Both the position numbers and the translations under genes were made by a program. Below, piece by piece: positions 26,478 to 36,900 of a stretch of DNA of 64,000 bases. The stretch's first letter is position 1. Each line of letters begins with the position of its first letter. The stretch is from Mesonia maritima (GTDB lineage Bacteria > Bacteroidota > Bacteroidia > Flavobacteriales > Flavobacteriaceae): the NCBI RefSeq assembly GCF_042433895.1, contig NZ_JBHLUA010000012.1:62001-126000 (forward strand), in the 5' to 3' direction. The notes under the pieces are model-generated. The model was not told where the DNA came from. It saw only the letters and a program-made list of their open reading frames with translations, and ran no database searches.

Positions 26478-28313
26478 TTAGTGATTTAATTCTTCTTCTC
26501 CTTCTTGTAAAGGAATATTTTGCGGAATAAAGTCTTGACCGGCAATTACATAATCGGTTTCATCTTCATTTAACTTACTGTAATCATAAGACCAACGATA
26601 TACTGAAGGAATTGCTCCAGGCCAATTTCCATGAATATGCTCTACAGGAGTTGTCCACTCTAATGTATTTGATTTCCAAGGATTTTGAGTTGCTTTCTTT
26701 CCGTAGAAAATAGAGCTTATAAAATTGTAAATAAATACTAATTGTACTAATGCTGTAATAATCGCGAACACCGTAATTAAAACGTTTACATCCGCTAAAT
26801 CATCGAAATAAGGGAAATTAGTATTGGTATAATAACGTCTTGGTAAACCTGCCATTCCTATAAAATGCATTGGGAAAAATACGCCATAAGCACCAATTGC
26901 AGTTACCCAGAAGTGGATATAACCTAAGTTTTTATTCATCATTCTTCCAAACATTTTTGGGAACCAATGGTAAACCCCTGCAAATAAACCGTACAGTGCA
27001 GAAATACCCATTACTAAGTGGAAGTGAGCAATTACAAAATAGGTATCGTGAACATTAATATCTAAAGTACTATCTCCTAAGATAATTCCTGTTAAACCAC
27101 CGGTAATAAAAGTTGAAACCAGACCAATGGAAAATAACATTCCCGGATTCATTTGTAGATTACCTTTCCAGAGCGTTGTAATATAGTTAAAAGCTTTTAC
27201 CGCTGAAGGAATAGCAATTAATAAGGTAGTAAAAGTAAATACAGAACCTAAGAAAGGATTCATACCTGATACGAACATATGGTGACCCCAAACAATTGTC
27301 GATAAAAACGCAATTGCTAAAATAGAAGCAACCATCGCACGATAACCGAAAATTGGTTTTCTAGAGTTTGTAGCAATTACTTCAGAAGTAATTCCTAATG
27401 CAGGAAGTAAAACGATATAAACTTCAGGGTGACCTAAAAACCAGAATAAATGTTCAAATAATACCGGTGAACCTCCTTGGTGAGCTAATACTTCACCTTT
27501 TATATAAATATCGCTTAAGAAGAAAGAAGTACCAAAACTTCTATCCATAATAAGCATTAAAGCTGCCGATAAAAGTACAGGGAAAGAAACAACCCCAATT
27601 ACTGCGGTAATAAATAAAGCCCAAATTGTTAATGGAAGTCTTGTCATAGACATTCCTTTAGTACGTAAATTTATTACGGTTACTATATAGTTAAGCGATC
27701 CTATTAAAGACTGCGCAATAAATATTGCCATAGAAACTAACCACAATGTCATCCCTGTTCCGGAACCTGGAATAGCTTCAGGTAAAGCACTTAATGGTGG
27801 ATAGATAGTCCAACCCGCAGAAGCAGGACCTGATTCTACAAATAATGAGCTTAACATAATTACACTTGATATAAAAAACAGCCAGTAAGAAACCATGTTT
27901 AGGAATCCTGACGCCATATCTCGTGCACCAATTTGCAACGGAATTAATAAGTTACTAAATGTACCACTTAAACCTGCGGTAAGTACAAAGAAAACCATAA
28001 TGGTACCGTGAATGGTAACTAATGCTAAATAAGCATCTGGATTCATTACACCATCGGCTGCATATTTCTCTCCTAAGAAAAATTCAAATATTTTAAAGGA
28101 CTCTTCGGGCCAAGCTAATTGTATTCTGAATAATACAGACATTAAAATACCAATAGTTCCCATCACTAAACCTGTAATCAAGAACTGTTTAGCAATCATT
28201 TTATGATCTTGGCTAAAGATGTATTTCGTGACAAAGGTTTCTTTATGATGATGTCCGTGATCATCGTGTCCGTGATGATCTTGAGCTACTGTTGCATTTG
28301 CTATTGCTGACAT
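26478..28313 (-). CDS. ctaD: Cytochrome c oxidase subunit I
   Basis: The 611-residue catalytic subunit of an aa3-type haem-copper oxidase. It has twelve helices. Ligands are all present: His102 and His432 for haem a, His430 for haem a3, and His295, His344 and His345 for CuB. Tyr299 of HPEVY is the cross-linked tyrosine of A-family oxidases. The N terminus has an unusual histidine-rich tail (HHGHDDHGHHH, residues 13-23). It is the last gene of the operon after ctaC (35-base gap). It reduces oxygen to water while pumping protons. Confidence 0.98.
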   Translation of the reverse strand: MSAIANATVAQDHHGHDDHGHHHKETFVTKYIFSQDHKMIAKQFLITGLVMGTIGILMSVLFRIQLAWPEESFKIFEFFLGEKYAADGVMNPDAYLALVTIHGTIMVFFVLTAGLSGTFSNLLIPLQIGARDMASGFLNMVSYWLFFISSVIMLSSLFVESGPASAGWTIYPPLSALPEAIPGSGTGMTLWLVSMAIFIAQSLIGSLNYIVTVINLRTKGMSMTRLPLTIWALFITAVIGVVSFPVLLSAALMLIMDRSFGTSFFLSDIYIKGEVLAHQGGSPVLFEHLFWFLGHPEVYIVLLPALGITSEVIATNSRKPIFGYRAMVASILAIAFLSTIVWGHHMFVSGMNPFLGSVFTFTTLLIAIPSAVKAFNYITTLWKGNLQMNPGMLFSIGLVSTFITGGLTGIILGDSTLDINVHDTYFVIAHFHLVMGISALYGLFAGVYHWFPKMFGRMMNKNLGYIHFWVTAIGAYGVFFPMHFIGMAGLPRRYYTNTNFPYFDDLADVNVLITVFAIITALVQLVFIYNFISSIFYGKKATQNPWKSNTLEWTTPVEHIHGNWPGAIPSVYRWSYDYSKLNEDETDYVIAGQDFIPQNIPLQEGEEELNH

Positions 28314-28348
28314 ATCTTAACTATATATTACTTTAAACTTATTGTATG

Positions 28349-29425
28349 TTATTTTTTCTCTTCTTGTTTTGCCATAGTGGTTCCAAAGGCCTCTTGCTCT
28401 TCCATCCACTTATTAAAATCTTCTTCAGATTCTACTACAATTTTCATCTGCATATTGTAGTGAGAAACTCCGCAAATTTTATTACAAAGCAAGTAATATT
28501 CAAAATCGTAGGGCTCTAAAGCCAAATCTCCTTGCGCTACTAATTCCTTACTACGCTCTTTTCTTATTTCATTAATTTCTTGAACCTTCTCTACCATATA
28601 GTCACTATTTCTCATTTCTTCTGAAGTAATAGTTGGCGTAAAGCTGAACTGAGTAATCATACCTGGAACAACATTCATTTGTGCTCTAAAGAATGGAAAA
28701 TATGCAGAGTGAAGTACATCTTGCGAACGGAATTTAAATAATACTTGTTTATCTACCGGCAAGTGAAGTTCGCTAGCAATTTTATCATCTTTTGCATAGC
28801 TATCACTTTTGTCAACTCCTAATGTATTTACACCTTCAATAAAACGAACATTGGCTTTTCCTAACGTATTATCTTCTCCTGAATACCTAACTTTCCAACC
28901 GAATTGATATGCGTAAATTTCAACTACCATCGCATCATTATCCTCTTCAACATTCATAATATCTGACCACGTAAATAGTCCGTAGATAATTAATCCTGCT
29001 AAAACGATAACCGGAATAATTGTCCAAATAAATTCTAGTTTATCATTATCTGCATAGAACAAAGCTTTCTTCCCTTTTTCTCCTTTGTATTTGTAAGCGA
29101 AAAAATATAACAGAAATTGGGTGATTAACTGAACTACCATGATTAACCCGATAGAGATAAACATTAATGTATCATAATCGTCCCCGTGAGCCGATGCTGC
29201 TTCAGGTAAATAAAACTTGGAATAGTTCCAGAAATTATAGAACATAAACACATAGAGGAAAATTACAAACCCCAACATTAAATATGCTTGTGTTTTGTTG
29301 TCCTTATCGTTAGCGATCTGTGAATTGTCTGTATTACTAGACTGGGATAGTTTTAAGATTTTTGACATCTGCCAAAAGGTTATCCCTAAAAGCGCTATAA
29401 CTACAATGATTAAAAATACAGTCAT
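28349..29425 (-). CDS. ctaC: Cytochrome c oxidase subunit II (CuA)
   Basis: A 358-residue subunit II receiving electrons from cytochrome c or directly from alternative complex III. The N-terminal half has four hydrophobic segments (about 2-19, 47-66, 86-110 and 132-152), two more than the minimal family. The CuA ligands are His239 and, near the C terminus, Cys314, Cys318, His322 and Met325 (CNKICGVSHYNM). The aromatic electron-entry patch is YAYQFGWKVRY. No haem-c domain is fused at the C terminus, unlike caa3-type subunits. A K/E-rich tail ends the protein. Confidence 0.97.
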   Translation of the reverse strand: MTVFLIIVVIALLGITFWQMSKILKLSQSSNTDNSQIANDKDNKTQAYLMLGFVIFLYVFMFYNFWNYSKFYLPEAASAHGDDYDTLMFISIGLIMVVQLITQFLLYFFAYKYKGEKGKKALFYADNDKLEFIWTIIPVIVLAGLIIYGLFTWSDIMNVEEDNDAMVVEIYAYQFGWKVRYSGEDNTLGKANVRFIEGVNTLGVDKSDSYAKDDKIASELHLPVDKQVLFKFRSQDVLHSAYFPFFRAQMNVVPGMITQFSFTPTITSEEMRNSDYMVEKVQEINEIRKERSKELVAQGDLALEPYDFEYYLLCNKICGVSHYNMQMKIVVESEEDFNKWMEEQEAFGTTMAKQEEKK

Positions 29426-29454
29426 TTTGATAATATCTTCTTTAAATAATTTAT

Positions 29455-30843
29455 TTAATAATGGTAATTTTCACTCTCCTTCAGGAATGGATTATTTTCA
29501 ATCTTAAGTGGTGCTCTTCCTAAACCGAATCCTACCGTTAGTAAAAACAGACCTAAGAAAAACAAGATTGCTGCAAATTCAGTAATTCCGAAAGACCCAT
29601 GAGCTCCTACTGTAGATGGCATTACTAATAAGTAAACATCTATATAATGTCCTACTAAAATAAAACACCCAGCAATAACTACAAACCAAGGAATACGTTT
29701 AAAATCACTATTCATTAATATTAAGATCGGGAATACAAAGTTGATCACTAACATTCCGAAAAATAATAAATTGTATTCTTCCATTCTTAAAGTGAAATAG
29801 GTTACTTCCTCTGGGATATTTGCGTACCAAATCAACATAAATTGACCAAACCATAAGTAAGTCCAAAATATACTGAAACCAAACATGAATTTAGCAACAT
29901 CGTGCAAATGACTATTATTTACAAATGGTAAATATCCAGCTTTCTTCAAAATTATAGTGGTGATTGCAATAACTGTTAAAGCTGAAACAATCATTGTAGC
30001 GAAAATATACCAAGCAAATAAAGTACTATACCAGTGCGGTGTCATTGACATAAACCAATCCCAAGCCATGGTAGATTCTGTAATGATAAAGAACAATAAG
30101 AATATAACTGAAAACTTGAAATTCTTTTTATAAGGACCGTAATTTGAAGCTGATGCTAAAGCTCTTGAGTTTCGCACAGCAAAAAATCTATATAAGTTCC
30201 AACCTAACACATAAATTATTGCTCTTATAACAAAAAATGGAAAATTTAAATATCCTGATTTCTCTTGTAAGATTTTATCTTCTGCTACCAATTCATGATT
30301 TTGCCAAGGGAAAAAATGTTCTCCTGCAAATAACACAATTAAAAGCACAATAATTGAACCTGGTAAAACGTAAGCTGTAATTCCTTCCATCACTCTAAAT
30401 AAAACCGGAGACCAGCCTACTTGAGCAACATATTGTATAGCATAGAAAGCTAATACTCCTAAGGCAATCATTAAAAAGAAAAATGCAGCAATAAAAGTAG
30501 CAGACCAAGGTTTTGTTTGCAATTGATGTAACACGTGTTCTAAATGTTCATCTTCATGATTTTCGCCGTGGGCGGTTTCTTCAGCGTGAGAATTAGCTTC
30601 AGAAGCGTGTTCGCCGTGAGCAGCTGAATTCATTTCTGTAGAATGGTAAGTATTATTTTCTTCAGCGTGTGTATTTTCTGAAGATGAATGTCCTTCACCG
30701 TGGCCGCTATGTTCTGCAGCGAGAATTTCTTTTGCTTCGTCTATCGTAGACGGAGCGGTTATAAAACCGTACCCAATACCTAACGCACCTACTACGATTA
30801 GAATGATAGAAATTAATTTTACTTTACCAGATAGCTTGTACAT
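29455..30843 (-). CDS. actF: Alternative complex III membrane subunit ActF
   Basis: A 462-residue polytopic quinol:cytochrome c oxidoreductase subunit, related to ActC/NrfD but with its own pattern. An N-terminal helix (about 7-29) is followed by a hydrophilic histidine-rich stretch at about 43-107 holding 13 histidines, then about nine helices. It belongs to the operon actA-B-C-D-E-F-ctaC-ctaD, 29 bases before ctaC. In the Flavobacterium johnsoniae structure ActF is a transmembrane subunit next to ActC. The histidine-rich loop is not explained by that role. Confidence 0.93.
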   Translation of the reverse strand: MYKLSGKVKLISIILIVVGALGIGYGFITAPSTIDEAKEILAAEHSGHGEGHSSSENTHAEENNTYHSTEMNSAAHGEHASEANSHAEETAHGENHEDEHLEHVLHQLQTKPWSATFIAAFFFLMIALGVLAFYAIQYVAQVGWSPVLFRVMEGITAYVLPGSIIVLLIVLFAGEHFFPWQNHELVAEDKILQEKSGYLNFPFFVIRAIIYVLGWNLYRFFAVRNSRALASASNYGPYKKNFKFSVIFLLFFIITESTMAWDWFMSMTPHWYSTLFAWYIFATMIVSALTVIAITTIILKKAGYLPFVNNSHLHDVAKFMFGFSIFWTYLWFGQFMLIWYANIPEEVTYFTLRMEEYNLLFFGMLVINFVFPILILMNSDFKRIPWFVVIAGCFILVGHYIDVYLLVMPSTVGAHGSFGITEFAAILFFLGLFLLTVGFGLGRAPLKIENNPFLKESENYHY

Positions 30844-30876
30844 ATCTAAAAATATAATGCAGTTTAATCTTTTTAT

Positions 30877-31632
30877 TTAGTTCTTTTTGGAAGTTTCTTC
30901 AGTTTTCATTTCTGATTCTGAATGCATTTCCATAGTAGAGTTTTCAGCTCCATTCGTGTGTAAGGAATCTTGCGCGTTATGATTTTCAACTTCAATATCT
31001 CTTAACACGATTCCTTTTTTCATACTTGATGGATTTTCCATATCAACCTTTTCGAATTCACGTTTAGGCTCTCCATTTAATTGACGCTTTAAATCCATTA
31101 CATAATGGTCTATTTGCCAACGTTCAAATTCGTTTGTTTGCGATGCGTATGAACCCATAGTGTTTAAACCGTAGAACATTACGTGATATACGCTTCCTTC
31201 AGTAATTGCTCTTCCTGCATCATTATAAGCAGGAATACCTAAAATTTTCTCTCGCTGAGCAAGTGTCCCTTTTCCATCACCCTTATCTCCGTGGCAAATC
31301 GCACAGTAAATTGTATAAAGTTCTTTCCCTTTATTTAAATTGTCTTCAGTATACGGTAAAGGATTTTCTAAATTAGCTTTAGCATTTTCGTAGCCTTCAT
31401 TGCTAGCCTCATATTCGTAAGGCATCCATCCTCTAGGAATTGTTCCTTCCACCGGAAGTTTTGCTTCTTGACCGTTTTCAAACACACCGGTGTTGTATTC
31501 TAAATAGGTTTCATAGCTAGCCGATTTATACATATTCGGAAAATATTGATAATTTCTATCATTTTCCTGAAAGCATGAAACTGCTATTAGAGAAACAGCG
31601 ATTAATGTTATTATGCGAAATAAACTTTTCAT
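30877..31632 (-). CDS. actE: Alternative complex III monohaem cytochrome ActE
   Basis: A 251-residue lipoprotein cytochrome c. The signal ends in a lipobox (AVSC, Cys20), so it should be lipid-anchored. One haem-c site is present (CAICHGDKGDGKG, near residue 113), with a likely methionine ligand in GLNTMGSYAS. The acidic S/E/K-rich tail after about residue 200 is not part of the cytochrome fold. ActE is an electron exit subunit of alternative complex III. It sits between actD and actF. Confidence 0.95.
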   Translation of the reverse strand: MKSLFRIITLIAVSLIAVSCFQENDRNYQYFPNMYKSASYETYLEYNTGVFENGQEAKLPVEGTIPRGWMPYEYEASNEGYENAKANLENPLPYTEDNLNKGKELYTIYCAICHGDKGDGKGTLAQREKILGIPAYNDAGRAITEGSVYHVMFYGLNTMGSYASQTNEFERWQIDHYVMDLKRQLNGEPKREFEKVDMENPSSMKKGIVLRDIEVENHNAQDSLHTNGAENSTMEMHSESEMKTEETSKKN

Positions 31633-31639
31633 GGATTTA

Positions 31640-32161
31640 TTAATCTATTAATTTTACTTCAGAAGCTCCAGTATCTTTTATAAACTTAACTAAAGCTTCT
31701 TCATTATGGTTAGCAACTTCTACTTCAACACAAAAATGATCGTCTGTTGTTCGAGGATCTGGATTTTCTGCTTTCTTAAAAGGCCAAATTTTACTTCTCA
31801 TATAAAAAGTTATAACCATTAAGTGAGCAGCAAAGAAAACCGTAAGCTCAAACATAATCGGAATAAATGTTGGCATATTATCAAAGAAAGAAAAGCTTGG
31901 TTTTCCTCCTATATTTTGAGGCCAATCTTGAATCATTATAAAGTTCATCATTAAAATGGCTACTGTTAAACCAGTTAACCCATATAAGAATGAAGTTATT
32001 GCTAATCTAGTAGGCGCTAAGCCCATTGCTTTATCTAAACCATGAATTGGAAAAGGTGAAAAAACTTCAGATACATAATAATTTTCACCGTTGATTTGCT
32101 TTACTGCTTGTAAAACTAAATCGTCATCATTATAGATAGCCTGAATAACCTTTGCTGCCAT
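31640..32161 (-). CDS. actD: Alternative complex III subunit ActD (DUF3341)
   Basis: A 173-residue DUF3341 protein with two membrane helices (about 54-76 and 98-120). It has the family opening (YYVSEVFSPFPIHGLDKAMG, about 28-47), an N-terminal soluble domain and a C-terminal soluble tail (HFCVEVEVAN). ActD is a structural subunit contacting ActC. It follows actC by 1 base. Confidence 0.95.
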   Translation of the reverse strand: MAAKVIQAIYNDDDLVLQAVKQINGENYYVSEVFSPFPIHGLDKAMGLAPTRLAITSFLYGLTGLTVAILMMNFIMIQDWPQNIGGKPSFSFFDNMPTFIPIMFELTVFFAAHLMVITFYMRSKIWPFKKAENPDPRTTDDHFCVEVEVANHNEEALVKFIKDTGASEVKLID

Positions 32162-32162
32162 A

Positions 32163-33965
32163 CTAGTTATTTTTAAGTTTTTGTGCTTGACCTTTGAAAT
32201 CTTTTTCTTCTGCCACAGAAGCGTTAAAAGTCTCTATAATTAAACCTAGGTCTTTATAATCTCTACTTGTTAATTTACTTACTTGATCGAAGGTAAAAAT
32301 ACCTAACTCGTGGAGCTGTTCTTGTGTTAAAGGACCAATTCCATCAATTTTACCAAGATCATCTGCAGGTGTAGTTTTAGAATTGTATTTACCTACATTA
32401 TCTAAAATTCTTTCTGCAGCAATACGTTTTTCTTCTGTATTCAGTAAAGCGTTTTCTTGAGAATTATCTTCTTCATTAGTATCAAAACTATCTTCTCCTT
32501 CATTTCTTTCAATATTAGCTTCGGGACCTCCGGAAGCAGGATATTGCTCAACTTCACTTAAATCATGATCATCTCCGTGTTCTTCTCTTAACCTTTTATA
32601 CTTATCTCCAGAAGATTTCAAAATTGTTTTTACTTCAGCTTGCGCAATTACAGGGAATGTTCTAGCGTACAATAAAAATAATACAAAGAAGAAACCGATT
32701 GTTCCAATGAATGTTCCAATATCTATAAATGTTGGAGAGAACATTGCCCAAGAAGATGGCGTTCTACCTTTACTTAAACAAATTACGATAATATCGAAAC
32801 GCTCAAACCACATTCCTATATTAATAACAAGTGCTACTAAGAATGTCCAAACAATATTTCTTCTTAATTTCTTAATCCAAAGTGTTAACGGCACAATAAA
32901 GTTACACGTAATTAGCGCCCAAAAAGCCCACCAATAAGGTCCGGTTGCGGCACCAAAAGATAAATATGTATAATTTTCATAAGAAATACCAGAATACCAA
33001 CCTATAAAATATTCAGTAATATAAGCCACCGTTACAATTCCTCCTGTAAGAATTATTACTTTATTCATATATTCAATATGAAGAATTGTGATATAGTTTT
33101 CTAAATTGATAACCTTTCTCATAATAATAAGAAGGGTTTGTACCATTGCGAATCCTGAGAAAATAGCTCCGGCAACGAAATAAGGAGGGAAAATTGTCGA
33201 GTGCCATCCTGGAACCAAAGAAGTTGCGAAGTCAAAAGATACAATCGTATGTACAGAAAGTACTAATGGCGTCGCTAAACCTGCAAGTACAAGAGAAACT
33301 TCTTCAAAACGTTGCCAATCTTTTGCACGACCACTCCAACCGAAACTTAAAATGCTATATATTTTCTTCTGAAATGGTTTTGTAGCTCTATCACGAATCA
33401 TTGCAAAATCTGGAAGTAAACCTGTCCACCAGAAAACTAATGATACAGATAAATACGTAGAAATTGCAAATACATCCCAAAGTAAAGGTGAGTTAAAGTT
33501 TACCCAAAGTGAACCGAATTGATTTGGAATTGGTAATACCCAATAAGCTAACCAAGGACGACCCATGTGAATAATTGGGAAAAGACCCGCTTGAACCACC
33601 GCGAAAATAGTCATCGCTTCTGCGGAACGGTTTACAGCCATTCTCCATTTTTGACGGAATAATAAAAGTACAGCAGAAATTAATGTTCCTGCGTGACCAA
33701 TACCTACCCACCAAACAAAGTTGGTAATATCCCAAGCCCAACCAATGGTCTTGTTCAATCCCCAAGATCCAATTCCTGTAGAAACGGTATATATAATACA
33801 ACCTAATCCCCATAAAAATGCTACTAAGGCAATAGAGAAAACAATCCACCAAGACTTGTTGGCTTTTCCTTCAACAGGAGCTGCAACATCTACAGTTACA
33901 TCGTGGTAAGACTTTTCTCCAGTAACTAAAGGCTCTCTTATGGGTGCTTCGTAATGTGACGACAT
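32163..33965 (-). CDS. actC: Alternative complex III quinol-binding subunit ActC with C-terminal HhH extension
   Basis: A 600-residue NrfD/PsrC-type membrane subunit with about ten helices up to residue 440. It is thought to bind quinol and is a possible proton-translocating subunit. After the last helix comes an acidic linker (about 465-530, rich in E, D, N and S). The tail of about 66 residues contains a helix-hairpin-helix-like segment (LGKIDGIGPLTQEQLHELGI) resembling the small domain seen in Bacteroidota ribosome-linked proteins. The core alone accounts for about 470 residues, so the tail is an extra domain. It follows actB by 33 bases. Confidence 0.95.
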   Translation of the reverse strand: MSSHYEAPIREPLVTGEKSYHDVTVDVAAPVEGKANKSWWIVFSIALVAFLWGLGCIIYTVSTGIGSWGLNKTIGWAWDITNFVWWVGIGHAGTLISAVLLLFRQKWRMAVNRSAEAMTIFAVVQAGLFPIIHMGRPWLAYWVLPIPNQFGSLWVNFNSPLLWDVFAISTYLSVSLVFWWTGLLPDFAMIRDRATKPFQKKIYSILSFGWSGRAKDWQRFEEVSLVLAGLATPLVLSVHTIVSFDFATSLVPGWHSTIFPPYFVAGAIFSGFAMVQTLLIIMRKVINLENYITILHIEYMNKVIILTGGIVTVAYITEYFIGWYSGISYENYTYLSFGAATGPYWWAFWALITCNFIVPLTLWIKKLRRNIVWTFLVALVINIGMWFERFDIIVICLSKGRTPSSWAMFSPTFIDIGTFIGTIGFFFVLFLLYARTFPVIAQAEVKTILKSSGDKYKRLREEHGDDHDLSEVEQYPASGGPEANIERNEGEDSFDTNEEDNSQENALLNTEEKRIAAERILDNVGKYNSKTTPADDLGKIDGIGPLTQEQLHELGIFTFDQVSKLTSRDYKDLGLIIETFNASVAEEKDFKGQAQKLKNN

Positions 33966-33998
33966 ATTCTTAATTAATAATTGATTCTTTAACTAATT

Positions 33999-36900
33999 TT
34001 ATAAATCTCCTGTGTTTTTTACTAAAGTTTGATACATCACATTAGGTTTTGTACCTGTGCTTTCTAATAAATGATACATTCGATCATCATTTTTCTTTTC
34101 AACTATTTCGGAGTTTTTATTATTAATATCACCAAAGGTCATTGCTCCTTGATCACAAGCGCGAGAACAAGCTGTAAAGAATTCATCATCTCCTACTTCT
34201 CTTCCTTCGCGTTTCGCATCAAGAATTGTTTTTTGCGTGATCTGAATACACATAGAGCATTTCTCCATAACCCCACGAGATCTTACTGTCACATCAGGAT
34301 TAAGAACCATTCTTCCTAAGTCATTATTCATATGGTAATCAAACTCTTCGTTTTCGCTGTATAAGAACCAGTTAAAACGACGCACTTTATACGGACAGTT
34401 GTTTGCGCAATATCTTGTACCCACACATCTATTATATGCCATATGGTTTTGACCTTGACGTCCGTGAGAGGTTGCCGCAACTGGACAAACAGTTTCACAA
34501 GGTGCGTGGTTACAATGCTGACACATAACTGGCTGAAACGCAACTTCAGGATTATCATAAGAAGCATTTTCAACTTTATCATAGGTTTCAAAAGCTCCTA
34601 GATTCTCTAAATCTTCTTGTTCTTGCTTAAATGTATCAGAAGAAGAATAATAACGGTCTACGCGCAACCAGTGCATATCTCTAAACTTTCTTACTTCTTC
34701 TTTTCCTACGACAGGAACATTGTTTTCAGAATGACATGCGATAACACAAGCTCCACAACCTGTACAAGCATTTAAATCGATAGAAAGGTTAAAATGATGC
34801 CCTATACTTCTATCAAATTCATTCCAAAGACTAGCTTTTTCTTCTCTTACTGAAATTTCATTATGATCGTAATCTACTTCAGGAATAGGATTCCAATAAT
34901 GTTTATCTTTTGTATTAAAAACCTCTAGTGTGGTTTCTTTAACGATATCGTCTCTACCTGCCATTGTGCTTTGTAACTGCACACAAGCAAATTCGTGAAT
35001 TCCTTCAGCTTTTTCAATGGTTACTTTTTGAAGAGAACTGAAATTCTTATATAAAGGATAAGCATTTACCCCAACTTGCATTTCTTTTTGAACCGCTTCT
35101 TTTTTACCGTAACCTAATGCTAAACCAACAGCTCCTTTTGCTTGACCTGGTTGAATTAGAATCGGAACATTCTTAACTACCGTTTCACCAACTTTAAGGT
35201 TTACATAACTACCATTTAAAGCACCATTTGAAACTGTAGGATTTTCAAGTTCTAATTTATCAGCATCTGCTTTAGAAATTACCAAGTAATTATCCCACGA
35301 AACACGTGTTAATGGATCTGGAAATTCTTGCAACCAAGGATTATTCGCTTGTTGACCATCACCTAAGGATACTTTTGTATATAAAGTAAGCTCAAACTCA
35401 CTTTCATTATCAGATTTTGTAAGATTATTAACTGCAGAAGAATAATTCGGAGTCGGCATCGCTCCCATTTCTCCTTCAGAAGCAGAACTTACAGGCGAAG
35501 AAGCCTCAAAAACTCCATCGTGTAATGCTTTATTCCAAGAAGTAACACTTCCAGACCAGGTTTCTTTAATATAATCTCTGTAATTATTTTCTGAACCTGT
35601 CCACTTTAAAAGCGTATCTTGAAATTGCCTCGTATCAAATAACGGACGAATAGTAGGCTGCATTAAACTAAAGTTGTTTTTAGTAAACTGCACATCTCCC
35701 CAACTTTCTAAATAATGAGGAGTAGCCGCGATATATTTACAAAGTTTAGCGGTTTCGTCTTTCTTCATTGAAAAAGCGACAGAAACATCAACTTTCTTCA
35801 TTCCTTCTTTAAAATCTTCGGCATTTGGCAAACTAAACGCAGGGTTTGCACCGGCAATCAATAAAGCGCCAACGCTACCTGAATTCATATCTTTTACCAA
35901 TTGCGCTACTTCTTTAGCATTTCCTTGACGAATAACTTTAGGATTATTCTTGTCCATTATTTGACTTCCTAAAGCTTCATTAATTTGCAAAACTAATAGT
36001 TGCGCATCTACATCTGTAATACCAGAAACTACAACTCCTTTTGAACCAGCTTTTCTTAATTGACGAACAGCTTTCACTACAGCATCATCTAAAGCAGGAG
36101 ACAAACTATTTTTAGCACCACCTACAACATAATTGTAAATAGCAGCTAATACAGCTTTTTGCTGAGAAGGCTTTGCAGGAATTCTTTTGTCTGCTTTCGC
36201 TCCAGTTTGTGTCATATTTCCTTCAAACTGAATATGACGTGACATTTTCCCGTTTTTAGGAATACGACTTTTAGCATAACTAACGTCGTTTCCACCGGCT
36301 TGCCAATCTGCTAAGAAATCTGCTCCAACAGAAACAATGGTTTCAGCTTTTGAAAAATCATAATTTCCTAAAGCTCGCTCACCGTATTTCATCTGATAAG
36401 CATCTAAAGCAGTATCTTCAGAAACTGCATCGTAAACAATATGCTTTATATTGGAATATTTAGCTGAAAATTCTTTTATTAATTTAGTTGTAGATGGACT
36501 TGCCATAGTAGAAGTCAATAATACTTTTTGACCACCTGCATTCTGTAAAGCATTCCCAACTTGACGATCCAACTCTTCCCAAGAAACATCTTTTCCTTCA
36601 ATTTGAGGACGCTTTAATCTTTTATTATCATATAGAGATAAAACTGAAGCGTGCACTCTCGCATTTGCACCAAGCGCAGCTTTAGACAGTTTATTACTTT
36701 CAATTTTAATTGGTCTTCCTTCTCTTGTCTTTACTAAAACACTAGCAAAATCAAAACCATCTGCCATTGTTGTAGCATAATAATTAGCTACACCAGGAAC
36801 GATACGCTCTGGCTGAACTACGTAAGGAATTGTTTTTGTAACAGGTCCCTCACAAGCAGCTAAAGAAGCCGCTACAGTACTAAACCCAACAAATTTCAAA

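Noticed and set aside
33493..33852. 119-codon minus-strand frame within actC
   Set aside because: It overlaps the strongly conserved membrane core of ActC in another frame and has no support of its own.
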